From Rapana venosa (Eukaryota > Mollusca > Gastropoda > Neogastropoda > Muricidae): 64,000 nt of DNA. The notes under the pieces are model-generated. The model was not told the DNA's origin, did no database searches, and was given only the letters and a program-made list of their open reading frames with translations. A program made the position numbers and the translations under genes. The stretch covers positions 54,457,360-54,521,359 of the forward strand of contig CM054158.1 of NCBI GenBank assembly GCA_028751875.1. The letters run 5' to 3'. Shown one piece after another: positions 23,001-34,085 of the stretch. Position 1 is the first letter of the stretch. Every line of letters starts with the position of its first letter.

Positions 23001-23336
23001 ACAAGCAACTAATTGATGATGACTAGATACTTTCAACAGTTTGTGGGTAACAATTATGCGAATCTTTGAGTCCTATGGATTTGACCAATGTCACTTTAAC
23101 ATTTTACAGTGGATCGCAACACGTGTCTTCACATAATTATTGCAGTGTATTGTATTGATCATGACAAGTGTCACTTTTCGCATAATTATTGTATTGATCA
23201 TGACAAGTGTCATTTTTCACATAATTATTGCGGTGTATTGTATTGATCATGACAAGTGTCATTTTTCACATAATTATTGCAGTGTATTGTATTGATCATG
23301 ACAAGTGTCATTTTTCACATTAAAAAAAAAAAAAAA
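20100..23336 (+). mobile_element. L1/Tx1-like LINE, ORF2 from linker to C-terminus, with 3' UTR repeats and poly(A)
   Basis: The longest plus-strand LINE. The linker (20100-20640) is frameshifted, with K/E-rich coiled coil and ARWVRRGEKITKYY-like text. RT follows: HEKTPGSDGFTSEFFKFF (about 20700), ICIPKHDKPKEFIKNWRPIS (20845-20905), NRYIGDNIRLLYDLI (21003), catalytic SIDFEKAFDSLSW (21090-21130), then a frameshift, PYLFILSAEILAI, and catalytic SQFADDTQ (21387-21410). The C-terminus includes LKLIWIRKLK and ends at 23026 with FAGKWQYYKQLIDDD. A 3' UTR with a 49-bp minisatellite and 15 A follows. The endonuclease is absent (5' truncation). At least six frameshifts or stops make it non-functional. 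Confidence 0.88.
23131..23316 (+). repeat. 49-bp minisatellite in a LINE 3' UTR
   Basis: Four copies of a unit starting ACATAATTATTGCAGTGTAT and ending AAGTGTCATTTTTC. Copy 2 lacks about 10 bp. Each unit holds the palindrome TTGATCATGACAA. Poly(A) follows at 23322-23336. Confidence 0.93.
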
Positions 23337-23404
23337 TGCAGATGTCCTTCTCTATGACTATACATGATATTCATAAAGATTTTTATGTTGACATTGATGC
23401 ATGG

Positions 23405-23467
23405 TGTGAGTGCGTGCGCGCGCGCGCGCGTGTGGGTATGTGTGTGTGTGTGTGTGTGTGCGCGTGC

Positions 23468-23505
<38 letters not shown>
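23405..23505. repeat. (CG)n and (GT)n microsatellite
   Basis: GCGCGCGCGCGCG at about 23416-23430 is followed by GT repeats to 23505. Alternating purine/pyrimidine of this kind can form Z-DNA. Confidence 0.93.
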
Positions 23506-23559
23506 TGTACGTGTGACATGGGGATGCAAATTGCTTCTACAATATTTGTTTAATGTAGT

Positions 23560-24022
23560 TTATATTGCTGTTGCCTCCATAAAAGCACAAAGAATTTTGC
23601 CGTTTCTTTTGTTAGCAAATGAAACTATTTACGTGGTTTGTTCTCCTTTATTTTATAGTGGTTTTGCTTTGTTTGATTCTGTTTTGGTTTGGGTTTGGGG
23701 TTGTTGTTGCTATTTGGTTGTTCCCTCTCCCTTGTTGTTGCGTTTTGTTTTGCTCTTGGTTCTTGCTATTTTTTTCGGTTGTTTCTGTGTTATTTGCTCT
23801 GCTTTCTTTCTTACTTGTTGCTACTTTTTTTTTCTCTCTCTCTTCGGTGATTTTTGTGGGGATTTTTTTTTGTGTAGTATTTTTTTCCCTAAGTGTGTAA
23901 GTGTATTTGCTATGGGCTTTATTTTATTTTATTATCATATATATCCTTAAGGGTGAGGATGGATGTAAAAAAGCAATGGGTGCTTATTCATTATTCTCGA
24001 AATGAAAGAATTTGTCATTGTC
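23560..24022 (+). mobile_element. Tail-1 element, first of two direct copies
   Basis: Non-coding T-rich body (TTGTTCTCCTTTATTTTATA, GGTTGTTTCTGTGTTATTTG, GGCTTTATTTTATTTTATTA) ending in GGATGGATGTAAAAAAGCAA and a blurred tail 1 with AAAGAATTTGTCATTGTC. Copy 2 follows at 24125-24545. Confidence 0.75.
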
Positions 24023-24029
24023 TCTCTCT

Positions 24030-24085
<56 letters not shown>
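24023..24085. repeat. (CT)n microsatellite
   Basis: Pure CT repeat between two copies of a tail-1 element. Confidence 0.95.
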
Positions 24086-24087
<2 letters not shown>

Positions 24088-24124
24088 AATTGTGAATGTT
24101 TTACTTGTATATGACTATTGTGTT

Positions 24125-24548
24125 ATTGAAAAATGACTTTTAGGTGGTTTGTCTCCTTTAATTTTATGGAGGTTCTGCTTTGTTTGGCTCTGTTTTGGTT
24201 TGGGGTTGTTGTTGCTGTTTGTTGTTGTTGTTGTTGAGGGGGAACTACTGGGTGTCACCTTCCCCTTGTTGTTGTTGCCGCTTTTGTTTTGCTCTTGGTT
24301 CTTGCTATTTTTTCGGTTGTTTCTGTGTTTTCTGTTTTGCTTTCTTCCTTATGTTAGTACTTTTTTTTCTTTCTCTTCAGTGATTTTGTGTAGATTTTTC
24401 CCCCGTACACTGTGTAAGTGTATTGCTATAGGCTTTATTTTATTTTATTATCATATATATCCTTAAGGGCGGGGACTGGATGTAAAAAAGCACATGGGTG
24501 CTTATTCATTATCCTCGAAATAAAAGAATTTGTCATTGTCCTCGAAAT
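24125..24548 (+). mobile_element. Tail-1 element, second copy with intact tail
   Basis: Same body as 23560-24022, with extra GTT repeats near 24200. It ends with GGGACTGGATGTAAAAAAGC (about 24474), TTATTCATTATCCTCGAAAT and AAAGAATTTGTCATTGTC, the cleanest tail 1 in the window. Half of the tail (CTCGAAATAAAATAATTTGT) is repeated once more. Confidence 0.8.
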
Positions 24549-24589
24549 AAAATAATTTGTCTCTGTGTCTGTCTGTCTGTCTGTCTCCC

Positions 24590-24907
24590 TCTCCCTGTGA
24601 CCATGTCCTAGTGCAATGGGTCTCTCTAAAGCTCTGTCACTCCTGTGTCCAATGGAAAGATACAACTGGCTTTCAACCAGCTTCAGCCATTAACTGTTGA
24701 TTAAACGGAGATGTGTGGATTGGAAATACAATAACTGAGATTTAATCAGAAGCACATGAAGGCGGGAAGAAAAAATATTATACACATGTACATGTTAAAC
24801 ACAAAAGCACACACTACGTCTATATATCAAAAAACAAGGAATGATGATCAGTTTTCCTGGTGAGAGAGAGAAAGAAAAGAAAGAGAGAGAGAGAGAGAGG
24901 AGAGAGA

Positions 24908-24951
<44 letters not shown>

Positions 24952-25372
24952 AGAGAGAGAGATGGAGAGAGAGAGAGTTAGTTTTCATATCATTTGTGAA
25001 ACATTTTTATTGAAATGTGGCATAAGCAAAATAACCATTAAAAACCCCATATCAATTCCAAAAATGGTTAGTTGGATAAGATTAGCGTATAAAATCATGA
25101 TACTAAATATTAGCAATGAGTTAAGTCATTTTAATACAATTTTCATAATTGTTACTATACCAGAGTGAATGAGTGAGTGAGTGAGTGAGTTAGAGGACAA
25201 TGACAATGACAAATTCTTTTATTTGAGGATAATGAATAAGCACTCATGTGCTTTTTTACATCCAGTCCCTGCCCGTAGGGATACATCTTAATAATAACCA
25301 AACACTTAAACAGAGAGAGAAGGAGAGAGAAAGAGAGAGAGAGGGAGAGCGATAGAGAGAGAAAGAGTGACA
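24590..25372 (+). repeat. Partial unit of the 2-kb satellite
   Basis: From CCATGTCCTAGTGCAATGGG through TTAACTGTTGATTAAACGGA, TAACTGAGATTTAATCAGAA, (GA)n, TCATATCATTTGTGAAACAT, a minus tail 1 (25190-25285) and (GA)n, it matches 35727-36530 in the main array. It is separated from the array by the 25.4-34.1 kb CR1-like element. Confidence 0.85.
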
Positions 25373-25374
25373 AA

Positions 25375-26066
25375 TTCTTTTATGACAATGACAAAATTCT
25401 TTTATTTCGAGGATAATGAATAAGCACACATGTGCTTTTTTACATCCAGTCCCGCCGTTAGGGATACATCTTATAATAATAACCAAATTATCAGTCTCAC
25501 AATAAAAACAAGGGGAAATAACCCTTTTCAAACAGCTCCCCCCCAACATCCGCCCCCCCCCCCCCCCCCCCTCCCCCCCCCCCAAAGAAGAAAATAAAGA
25601 AAACATAAAAACCCCACCCCCCCCAAAAAAACACCTTAACCAAAATAAACAAACAAACAAAAGAGAAGGAAAAACCAAACCAACAAAGATGATAAAAAAG
25701 AGAAAAACAGACAGACAACAACAACAGAACAAGAACACACACAGAGCAAGAAAAAATAACACACCAAACTTACTAAGTCATAAAGATAAACATCTACACA
25801 TTGTCAAATGGTACACATACTTGGTACACATAATTATAAATCAATTAATTAACAAACAAGATCATTTCAAATAACAATGAATATTTCACCAAACTCCATT
25901 CAATTAGTGAAAAATCAAGAAATCTAAAATCAAATGAATAAACAAAACCAATTAAACAAGAAAAAAAGACCCACAAAACACTCCCTTCCCAACACCCCTC
26001 CCTAATCAAACAACAAACCCCCAAAGTCCAGACTAAATACAAGCGTGCGCGCGCGCGCACACACAA

Positions 26067-26098
<32 letters not shown>

Positions 26099-26800
26099 AC
26101 ACACTCAGCACGTATAGCCACGCATGCACACACACACACATACACACATCTCTCTCACACATACACACTCACACACACTAATACAACACACACACACACA
26201 CCACCACACACACAACAACAATCCTGGATACATATCCATTCGCAAGACATTTCCTCACATACAAGATAATAGACACATGTCATAATTATCAAAATATCAA
26301 AACCGTACATTGTACAGACAAAACCGGAAATAAACATTATTTGATGTACGAAGACAGCAAGCACAAAGCATCAAGAAAATGACCAATCTAACATCAGCTA
26401 TTTCAACAATAAACACACAGAATGCTTTCTTTCCGCTCTCATCTGCACACACTGTGAATGGGCGCTCATTACTACTCACTGACACACACTACACACATAC
26501 ACACACATACACACACACACACACATATTTCATGCATGCGCAATCCTATATACACATTATTAGAATTGATACAAAAGTCCACAGAAGTAATGAAATTGTC
26601 CACAGAACATTGCAAATTAACAATCCATACATTCTGCATTAACAACAAATACAACCCAAACTTCATTTTAAGGGGGGAAAACTCAGACAAGTTCATTGTT
26701 ACAAAATCAAAACAAAGCAAGGGCACACACACACTACACACACACACACATACACACAACACAACACACACATTACAATTAAAGCAAGTCACTATGTCAG
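25375..26800 (-). mobile_element. Non-coding 3' block of the CR1-like element with tail 1 (minus strand)
   Basis: The reverse complement of this stretch matches 7406-8740 in order and content. On minus it runs from the (CT)n side (26800) through the GT-rich part, AATAAACACACAGAATGCTT (plus sense), the GCGC run at 26048-26058, GATCATTTCAAATAACAATG (plus sense), the C run near 25555 and AAACAGCTCCCCCC (plus sense), to tail 1 at about 25475-25380. A third partial copy lies at 50815-51250. Confidence 0.72.
26041..26222. repeat. (AC)n microsatellite with GC run
   Basis: GTGCGCGCGCGCGC at 26044-26057, then AC repeats broken by ATACAC and TCTCTC. Confidence 0.92.
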
Positions 26801-26802
26801 TA

Positions 26803-26879
26803 CAGAGAGGAGAGAGAGAGAGAGAGAGGAGAGAGGAGAGAGAGAGGAAGAGAGGAGAGAGAGAGAGAGAGAGAGAGGA
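26803..26879. repeat. (GA)n microsatellite at the CR1-like 3' end
   Basis: GA repeats ((CT)n in LINE sense) between the LINE 3' UTR and the non-coding block, as at 7311-7405. Confidence 0.93.
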
Positions 26880-26944
26880 TAATTTGGTATAATGCAAGGG
26901 AGGATATATTTACTTTGTTTCCAACAGATCAATTGTGGATTTTT

Positions 26945-29725
26945 ATTTTTGATGCATCAAGTGGATGAAAAAATGACTTTCGAAGATTGTTAATGATTGG
27001 AGTTGTCTAAATGAGTCAGGAAGGGAGTTCACAGCACAGGGCCTGAGTAATGTAAGCTAGATTTGAACAAATATATTCTTGGATTGGGACAATGGCTTTT
27101 CGGTATTTCTGGAATGATTCATTGGGAACTTGTCTTTTAAGGATGAGGGAAAAGTTCCTGTCATTATCTTAAACATCATGATGCCTTTGTTAAATCTTAG
27201 TCTTTGGTGTAGGGGAAGAATATTTAACTGGGTATAATCCACTTCTAGTAAGGTAGTCTTCTTCAGAAGAACCAGTTTAAGAGCACGTTTATACAGACTT
27301 AATAATGGTTTCATAGTGTTTGCACTAGCAGAATCCCACAGGGTTGAAGCATAATCTATTGAGGATTGTATATAAGCTTGAAAGAATAGTTTTCTTGAAT
27401 GAAAGTCAAGAAAATGTTTGATTTTAGTCAGTTGGTATACTCTTTGAGACATGTATTTGCACAGATGGGATATGTGATGGTACAGCTAAGATTTTCATCA
27501 ATTGTTACTCCTAGAACTTTGTGGTGAGAGGCTTGTTTATTGTTTCCTTTTCAATATGGATTGGAGAAAATTTATGAGATAGATTTTGTCGCTTTTGTCT
27601 GGTAGTGATAAGCATGCATTTTGTTTTTTGGGGGTGTATAGACATGTGATTTAGTTCAGTCCATTTGACAAGATCATCAGTGCTATTTGCAATGTCTTTG
27701 CAAGAGAGTTAATGTCAGTATGGCTTGTATGTATGGTTGTGTCGTCAGCAAAAAGTTCGCATTTTAGATTTGATATGGAGAGGAAGGTCATTTATGTATA
27801 ATGAAAAGAGAATTGGTCCTAAGATGGATCCTGTGGTACTCCATAATGGAATGGGTTTTAGTGTGGATGTGGACGTAGCTATTGAAACACATTGTTGACT
27901 GTTTGTAAGATAAGAAGCAAGAAGTTCAAGAGTATTTGTAGAGAGATTATATAAGTCTAGCTTTTTAATGAGAAGTTTTCGGTCAATTGTATCAAATGCT
28001 TTTTTGAAATCTACAAATAATACTCCACAAAATTTATTGTCATTAATGTTAGACAGCCAATTGTCTACAAGACTAGTTAATGCCATATGGCACGAGTGAT
28101 TTTTTTAAAATCCAGACTGATTTGGGTGAAGTAAGTTGTTAATATCTATATGATGGACTATGTGTTTATTCATATGTTTTTCCAAGGGTTTTGAAAGGTA
28201 AGATAAAATAGAGATTGGCCTATAATTTGAGGGATCAGAAGTGTCTCCAGACTTGTGGATCGGAATCACCTTAGCAGTTTTGAAGGCGTTGGGGAAATAG
28301 TTCTTATGAAGACAAAGGTTATAGATATGTGTCAGAGTGTCTGTAATAACTGGAGCTGAGAGTTTCAGTATTCTGCCATCTATTCCATCAGACACGCGTA
28401 CTTGATTGTTTGAGGTGAGTCAGGTAATTGTAGACCTCAGAAACAGATATGAATGGTATGTGGAGTTTTGATGGAATACGCTTTTCTTGCAGAATTGTTT
28501 TAGTTCATTGAGATCATTGGACTTCGATTTATCATTGTTAATTATGTTACAAGAAATATTAATGAAGTGATTGTTTAGTTTTTCAGCAGAAATATCTTTA
28601 ATTACGTTAGATTTGGAAGACAATTGATTATTTGTTATTTGATTGATTGCCTTCCATACAGTCTTTGAATTTTGTTTGGATGAAAGTAGATTTGGAAATA
28701 TTTCTTTTCTCTCGCCGTTTTTGTGAATTTATGGCATTTCTTAATTTTTTTGCCTCTCATAATATTTATGTTCTTTAAGAAATCTCTAAGATAGCATGCT
28801 TCTTCTAGTTCCTTTGTAAACCAAGGTGGTTTGCGGACATGTTTGATCCTTATGGTTTTTAATGGGGCATGTTGTTATAGATTTCAGTAAAAACTTTTAT
28901 CCAGAACTCAATGGCAGGTCTGGATCAGTAATATTGAATGTTTCGAGAGCATGGAACTGCTTAACTCTAGTAAGAAAAGCTGTCATTAAATTTTGCAAAA
29001 GAGCGATAGGTTATAGTTTTATGGCCAGTTTAGGAATTTTGTTCCTTTTTTTTGACCATGTGGTACAGACTGGGTAGTGGTCGCTACGTTGTGTACAGGG
29101 ACACAAGTTTCTATGATGTTTTTAGGGTCTGATACATAGATGTGATCAATGATTGTGTTAGAATTTGATGTGACTCTTGTGGGTGAAGTTACTAATGGTG
29201 AAGATTGAATGAGTTATAACTTGGGTCCATTGGTTGTTTACTTTTGCTAGGTCAATATTAAAATCACTAGTAGATAATTTCCCTAGATTCTATAGGACTA
29301 CGTTCATCATGAGTCAAACTTGTCTATCCAATTTTTTCTTTCTGTTGGATTTCTGTAGCAGAACCCCATTATAATAGGCGCTGCACCTTTTATAGTACTT
29401 CGATCAGATGGATTCTACTTCATAACGTTCAAGATGGAAAAGACGTTTGAACGTTACAGACTCACTAATATAGATTAAGAGACCTGTTTCTTTGGGCTTT
29501 TGCGGATCTTTTTGCATGATTTTATATCCTGGAATGGAAATGTCAGTGTTGGTTATGTGTTCTGTAAGTCTTGACTCGGAAAGACCTACTATATGAAATG
29601 GTTTGCCTTGGTTTGTAATGAGTCTTGTTATATCTTCGATTTTATTGACTGCATGGTTTATATTTAGGTGGCAAATTCCTAGGCCATCCTTGGAGGGCCA
29701 TGAATTGTGTCTTGAATACATCTAT
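26945..29725 (-). pseudogene. CR1-like ORF2: AP endonuclease and reverse transcriptase (broken)
   Basis: Codes in vivo for the enzyme that nicks target DNA and reverse-transcribes the LINE RNA. The N-terminus (29721-29404) shows GLGICHLNINHAVNKIEDI, the first APE block with its Asn, then VGLSESRLTEHI with the catalytic Glu. A degraded middle endonuclease follows (29400-28860). The linker has NVIKDISAEKLNNHFINIS (28610-28550), then RT entry DGIDGRILKLSAPVITDTL (28390-28335) and PSNYRPISILSYLSKPLEK. Catalytic motif A is FVDFKKAFDTIDR (about 28020-27985), then GPILFSLYINDLPL (27820-27780). The FADDTTIHT motif near 27755-27730 sits in a shifted frame. The C-terminus has SIDYASTLWDSAS. Usual ORF2 length is about 900-1000 residues, and the span here is about 925 codons. 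At least five frame changes are seen. Confidence 0.88.
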
Positions 29726-30398
29726 TAAAGTTAGTTTTGTGAGGAAAGTATTAATGTGTACAAGAATGGTGAAGATAAGGAAGAAAAGAGAGACAATGAA
29801 TAATAATAATAATAATAGGAGGGGGGAGTGAATACTTGATAGGGGTATAGTGGTGGAAGGGTGAAGAGAGGAGTAAAATCAATTACCACTCTGTAGCACA
29901 CAATGTGTATATAACTCAATCAGTCTGACAGTAGTCTGACGAGAAAAAAGAAGAATAAAATAAAATAAAATAAAAATCTACAGGTGGCGTGGTTGGTTAC
30001 CGAGAGAAAGGGGAGATATTTTAAAAAGAAAAACAAACAAAAACAACACAACAAAACAAACAAAAAAAACAAAAAAACAAAAAGACAAAAAAAACCCAAA
30101 ACAAACAACAACAACAACAAAGCAACCAAATCACCCTCAACAAACGAGGCGAGCAATACAGTAAAGCACCTGTAAATAAAAGATGCCAGAATATGAATAA
30201 TAAGCACAACTACAATCAGCACAGTTCCTGGAAAATATGATTTTAAAAGAGAATTAAAAATAATTTTAAAAAAAGTAAGAACAAATAAAAAAATAAAAGA
30301 AATAAAAGAAAAGAGAAAGGAAAGTGATGAGCACAATCAGCACTGTTCCTGAAAGCTTGGTCCTGGTACAGGAGATTGACACTGGTTTGTCCTGTCAC

Positions 30399-30546
30399 TG
30401 TTTGCTTCACACTGCAGCACTGGGTGGGCGTGTCTCGAGTACAGAATACAGATTTATGATATAAAATTAAACTGTCTGCTTCACACTGCAGCACTGGGTG
30501 GGCGTGTCTCGAGCACAGAATAGAGATTTATGATATAAAATTAAAC
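30399..30546. repeat. 74-bp tandem duplication
   Basis: Two adjacent copies (30399-30472 and 30473-30546) starting TGTTTGCTTCACACTGCAGC, differing at about three positions. Confidence 0.95.
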
Positions 30547-30694
30547 TGTCACCAAATTGACATTTCAAGGCCATGGGTAGCAGAACACAGGAGTAAGTCC
30601 TTGTAAGATGTTATGCAACTTCTAACTAATGAGTGGTTAAGGGAAGTGTTCATACACATGCATGCAGTATGAACGCACATACAAATCCTTGTTC

Positions 30695-30842
30695 ACACAC
30701 ACACACACACACACATACACACACACGTAGTGCACACATAGGCACACATAGGTGTACCTGCATACCCACCCACACCCACACACACCCACCCACCCACACA
30801 CACACGCGCACACACACACACACCACACACACACACACACAC
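30695..30842. repeat. (AC)n microsatellite
   Basis: AC repeats with CCCACCC interruptions. Confidence 0.94.
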
Positions 30843-30873
30843 TTAATGTGGAACATTGGTAGGTGAGAATTTG

Positions 30874-33274
30874 TTACACCAGAGTTTCTAGTGTAACCCT
30901 AGACAGAAAAGTTGGAGCTGGGTGAAGTCTGGTGGCGGACACTGCTGGGTAGGGTGGGGGCTGGCGGTGGGGAGGAGGTAGGGTCGTCACATATCGTAGA
31001 CGTGGGAGAGTTTGTCTGTTGGCCCAGACACCGTCATTCAGGGGTTGAGGGGTAGGTTGGCGTCTGACATCCCCATGAAAAAGGGTATCAGGGACATGAT
31101 ACCCTTTTTGAAGCAGAGGTAAGGGTTGCGTCCTTTGTACGTCAGTGGGCCGTGTAGTTGGGGTCGTCAGGAGAGGCTGTCGTTGGTGTCGGGGGTCGGC
31201 GTATTTGAGGCTGTAGCTAACCTGTCTGTACCTTTGGGGCTGGGATGGAAAGGGTCAGAATATAAATCTTTGCGTGGGGCCCCACTAGCAGTTGTAAATA
31301 TGGCAGCGTGGTCTGCAAACGTGATGTTTTCTGCAGAACACACTTTGGCAAGGGACATATTGGATAAATTGACGGTCTTTTTTAGAGGATGTCGTCCCAT
31401 TGGGGGGATAATGGACGATGCCAGCAGCCTGGCTTGGGGGGAACACATGCTTGATATTTCTGATAAGTTGTGTCCATTTATTGTCTGTGATGGATGTATG
31501 CTTGCATGTGTTGATTCCAGTATGAAAAATGAGGTGCTGTACATCTTTGTTGCGGGGAATGTGTTGAAGCCAATGAATAAGGTCATCAACTGTGAGACCT
31601 GAGATGCTGATGTTTTGATTTCTGCCTTTGTAATATAGAATATTGACTTGAGTGTCGTGTCACATGAGTCACCAGGATGAGTTCGTTGTGCTGGAGTGTA
31701 CTCTTTGTACTGCTAGTTGTTGGCGTGGTGTGGGAGTGTTGTTGTAGTAGTCTGAGGTGCTTCAGAAGTGGTGATTGTAGTTTGTCTTTTCTTTTTCTTT
31801 GAGGGATGTTGTCCAAACATTTGGGTTTGGGTCTTTCTCCTCTGTGTTGTCACGGGCTTGCTTGCCAGAGTCTGTTTGGTTGTTGATGTGACAGTGTGGG
31901 CAGTGTTGCTTGTGGCTTGGTTGTTGATTTCTTCAGTAATGTCGGATGCTTGTTTGCCAGAGTCTGTTTGGTTGTTGATGTTCACAGTATTGTCCATGGC
32001 TTGTAGTGAAGTTGTTGAGTCAGGTGGAGTTGGCTTCTGGTCAGTGTTTTCATGTGTACATTGATTTGTGTTTTCGTCGTAGTGGTAGAGAAGAGAGAAT
32101 CTGTTGGTGGTAGGGAAGGATGATAGTAAGGAGTCCTGTTTCTTTGTCTGACTGCGTGTGTGAGGTTGAGTGTTTGTGTGTGTGTGCTTTTGATAGTGTG
32201 CGTTTCAGTTCCGTGAGTTCTGACTTCAAGTCGTGGTTTTCTGTTTGCAGTGTGAGAATAGTTTTGGTGAGGGAACCCAATGCTTTGGTGGTTTTTTGGA
32301 TTGAGCAAGACAGTGAGTGTATCTTTTGCTTCAGTCGTTGTGTGTTTGGGTAACTGTTTGTTTGCACAGGAAAACGAGGGAAAGCGATGTGATTTTTGGT
32401 GAGAGCGGGTAACTGATGGTGCAACGTGTTGACACAGTATGGATGAGTGTGTTTTGGTGTGCTGTTTTGGGACTGAATGTTAGATGGACTGCTTACTGTT
32501 GAGTGATGGAGAACTAGCGTCTGCATAGGGTGTGAATGTGGTGTTTTCGCTGTGTTTGGTGAAGTGGTTTGTGTTGTGTTCTCCTTGCTGAAGTTACCTG
32601 GGCTGGCTGCTGAACTGGTGGGGATGAGGGTGGTGATGCATCACACAGTGGGACATCAGGACTGGGTGGTGGGCTGGTGGTGACATTGGTAAATGGGAGC
32701 AATCTGGTTGGGGCAGGACTCCTGGATGGGGAGGGGATGTCCTGGAGAATTATTCCGCCAGAGTGGGAAGGTTTGGGTTGGGGTAGAGGTACTTCGGACA
32801 GGTCACGCACAGCCTCGTCCAGGTTTGGCTGGGCTTCTTTCTGTGTCAGGCAGAAGATGGCTCGGATCACTTGTATCAGAGTCTGAAATTCTCTTTTTAG
32901 CCATCTTCTGCACAGGTTGCCTTGCACAAGTACCGTTCCTGTTGTGTAGAAGGTGGTGATGGTGATCAGTTTCTTGTCTCCACAATTCACTTGTATTTTA
33001 GTTTTATAAAGTTCTTCACTAGGTAGGGTGGTGGGGATGCTGGTTAGGTCTCTATTTTCACTGAGGGAAATGGGTTTGTTAGGTTTGGCAAAGTCATTCC
33101 AACAAACGCTAAAGGCGGGTTGATCGTTTACATTGTGCATGTAGCGTTTGTATAGGATCAACTCTGGCCAAAGGGAGTACTGAAAAGGGATTTAAAAGTT
33201 AACTGTTTTGGGTCAATTTTTATGTCTATATTTGGGGGCCAGTCACACTGGGTTTTATCGGTGACAGCTGACAT
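30874..33274 (-). pseudogene. CR1-like ORF1: proline-rich and coiled-coil protein with SGNH esterase-like domain (broken)
   Basis: The start ATG at 33274-33272 opens MSAVTDKTQCDWPPNIDIKI. A frameshift near 33190 leads into LILYKRYMHNVNDQPAFSVC and TFYTTGTVLVQG. Then come a Pro/Ser-rich linker (PLPQPKPSHSGG, 32800-32600), a predicted coiled coil with regular Leu spacing (LKQKIHSLSCSIQKTTKAL, about 32340-32215), a Thr-rich stretch and a basic patch PSKKKKRQ near 31800. The C-terminal part is SGNH-like: GDSCDTTLK at about 31673 (block I, Ser), HTGIN at about 31530 (block III position) and SDPFHPSPKGTDRLA at about 31260-31215 (block V, Asp and His). It ends in a proline-rich tail with a stop at 30876-30874. 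Esterase domains are known in CR1-type ORF1 proteins. At least five frameshifts are present. Confidence 0.8.
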
Positions 33275-34085
33275 TTTGGGGGTGGTGGTGGGGGGGGGGG
33301 GGTATGGACAAAGGGATTAGAGATGTAAGATGGAGTGGGGCGAAAACTGGGAGATTGGTGGTTCTGTTTCTAACCCATGGCCCCTGGTCCCACAGTTCAC
33401 ATGTTTGAATATAGGGAACACTTCAGTATAATATTATATCTGACCATGGAGAAGTGTCAAACAATACTAGGCCTATGTGACATAAAGGGTAGAAGGCTTG
33501 GACTAAAGGAAGAAGAGAGGAGGGAGGGGGGGGGGGGGGTGTTAGAGCAAGGCCATCAAAAGCTGTGAACACAGACTAGGTCTAGCCTAGTGATGGCACT
33601 AGTGGCACAATAGTATGAAGGCCTACACACACACAAACACACATCACTTCTGATGGGTAGGCTAGCCTAGCCTAGACAGCCATCAAGCCAGAACTTGAGA
33701 TTACTTCACACCTTGCTGTAACACTTGGTGGCTGGCCACACGGAATCCCACATCTGTAGCACAAGCCAGTGTGGCTGACTCAGTCAAAAGGATTAGTGTC
33801 GTCAACGGATTAACATTTCGACTAGGCTATCCATGGGCAGTCGACTGTGAAGGTGAATGGACATCAGTGTGACAAATGAAGACAAATTATATTACTTTTC
33901 ACCAATATCTCACAGGGACACACCGTTACAAGAAAACAACAGCACAGGTGCAATCCATAATGAAAGAAGACACAGGTCAAAATGAATATATTGGAAGACA
34001 GGTTCCGATTAAATGAACATTTTTTTCCAGAGCACAAGAGCACACGTCTGCACACGTGGGAAGAGGAAGTAGCTAGTAGAGGAAG

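Larger units (their letters stand above)
29726..30873. repeat. Inter-ORF region swollen by simple sequence
   Basis: Contains an A-rich CAAA/CAA stretch at 29950-30120, a 74-bp tandem duplication at 30399-30546 and (AC)n at 30695-30842. No coding sequence recognised. It probably includes insertions, because most two-ORF LINEs have short inter-ORF spacers. Confidence 0.6.

Noticed and set aside
31126..31602. Plus-strand frame of 158 codons antisense to the LINE ORF1
   Set aside because: The minus strand carries the SGNH motifs here. The plus frame has no domain and is a shadow.
32120..32959. Several plus-strand frames of 70-90 codons
   Set aside because: All are antisense to LINE ORF1 coding sequence.
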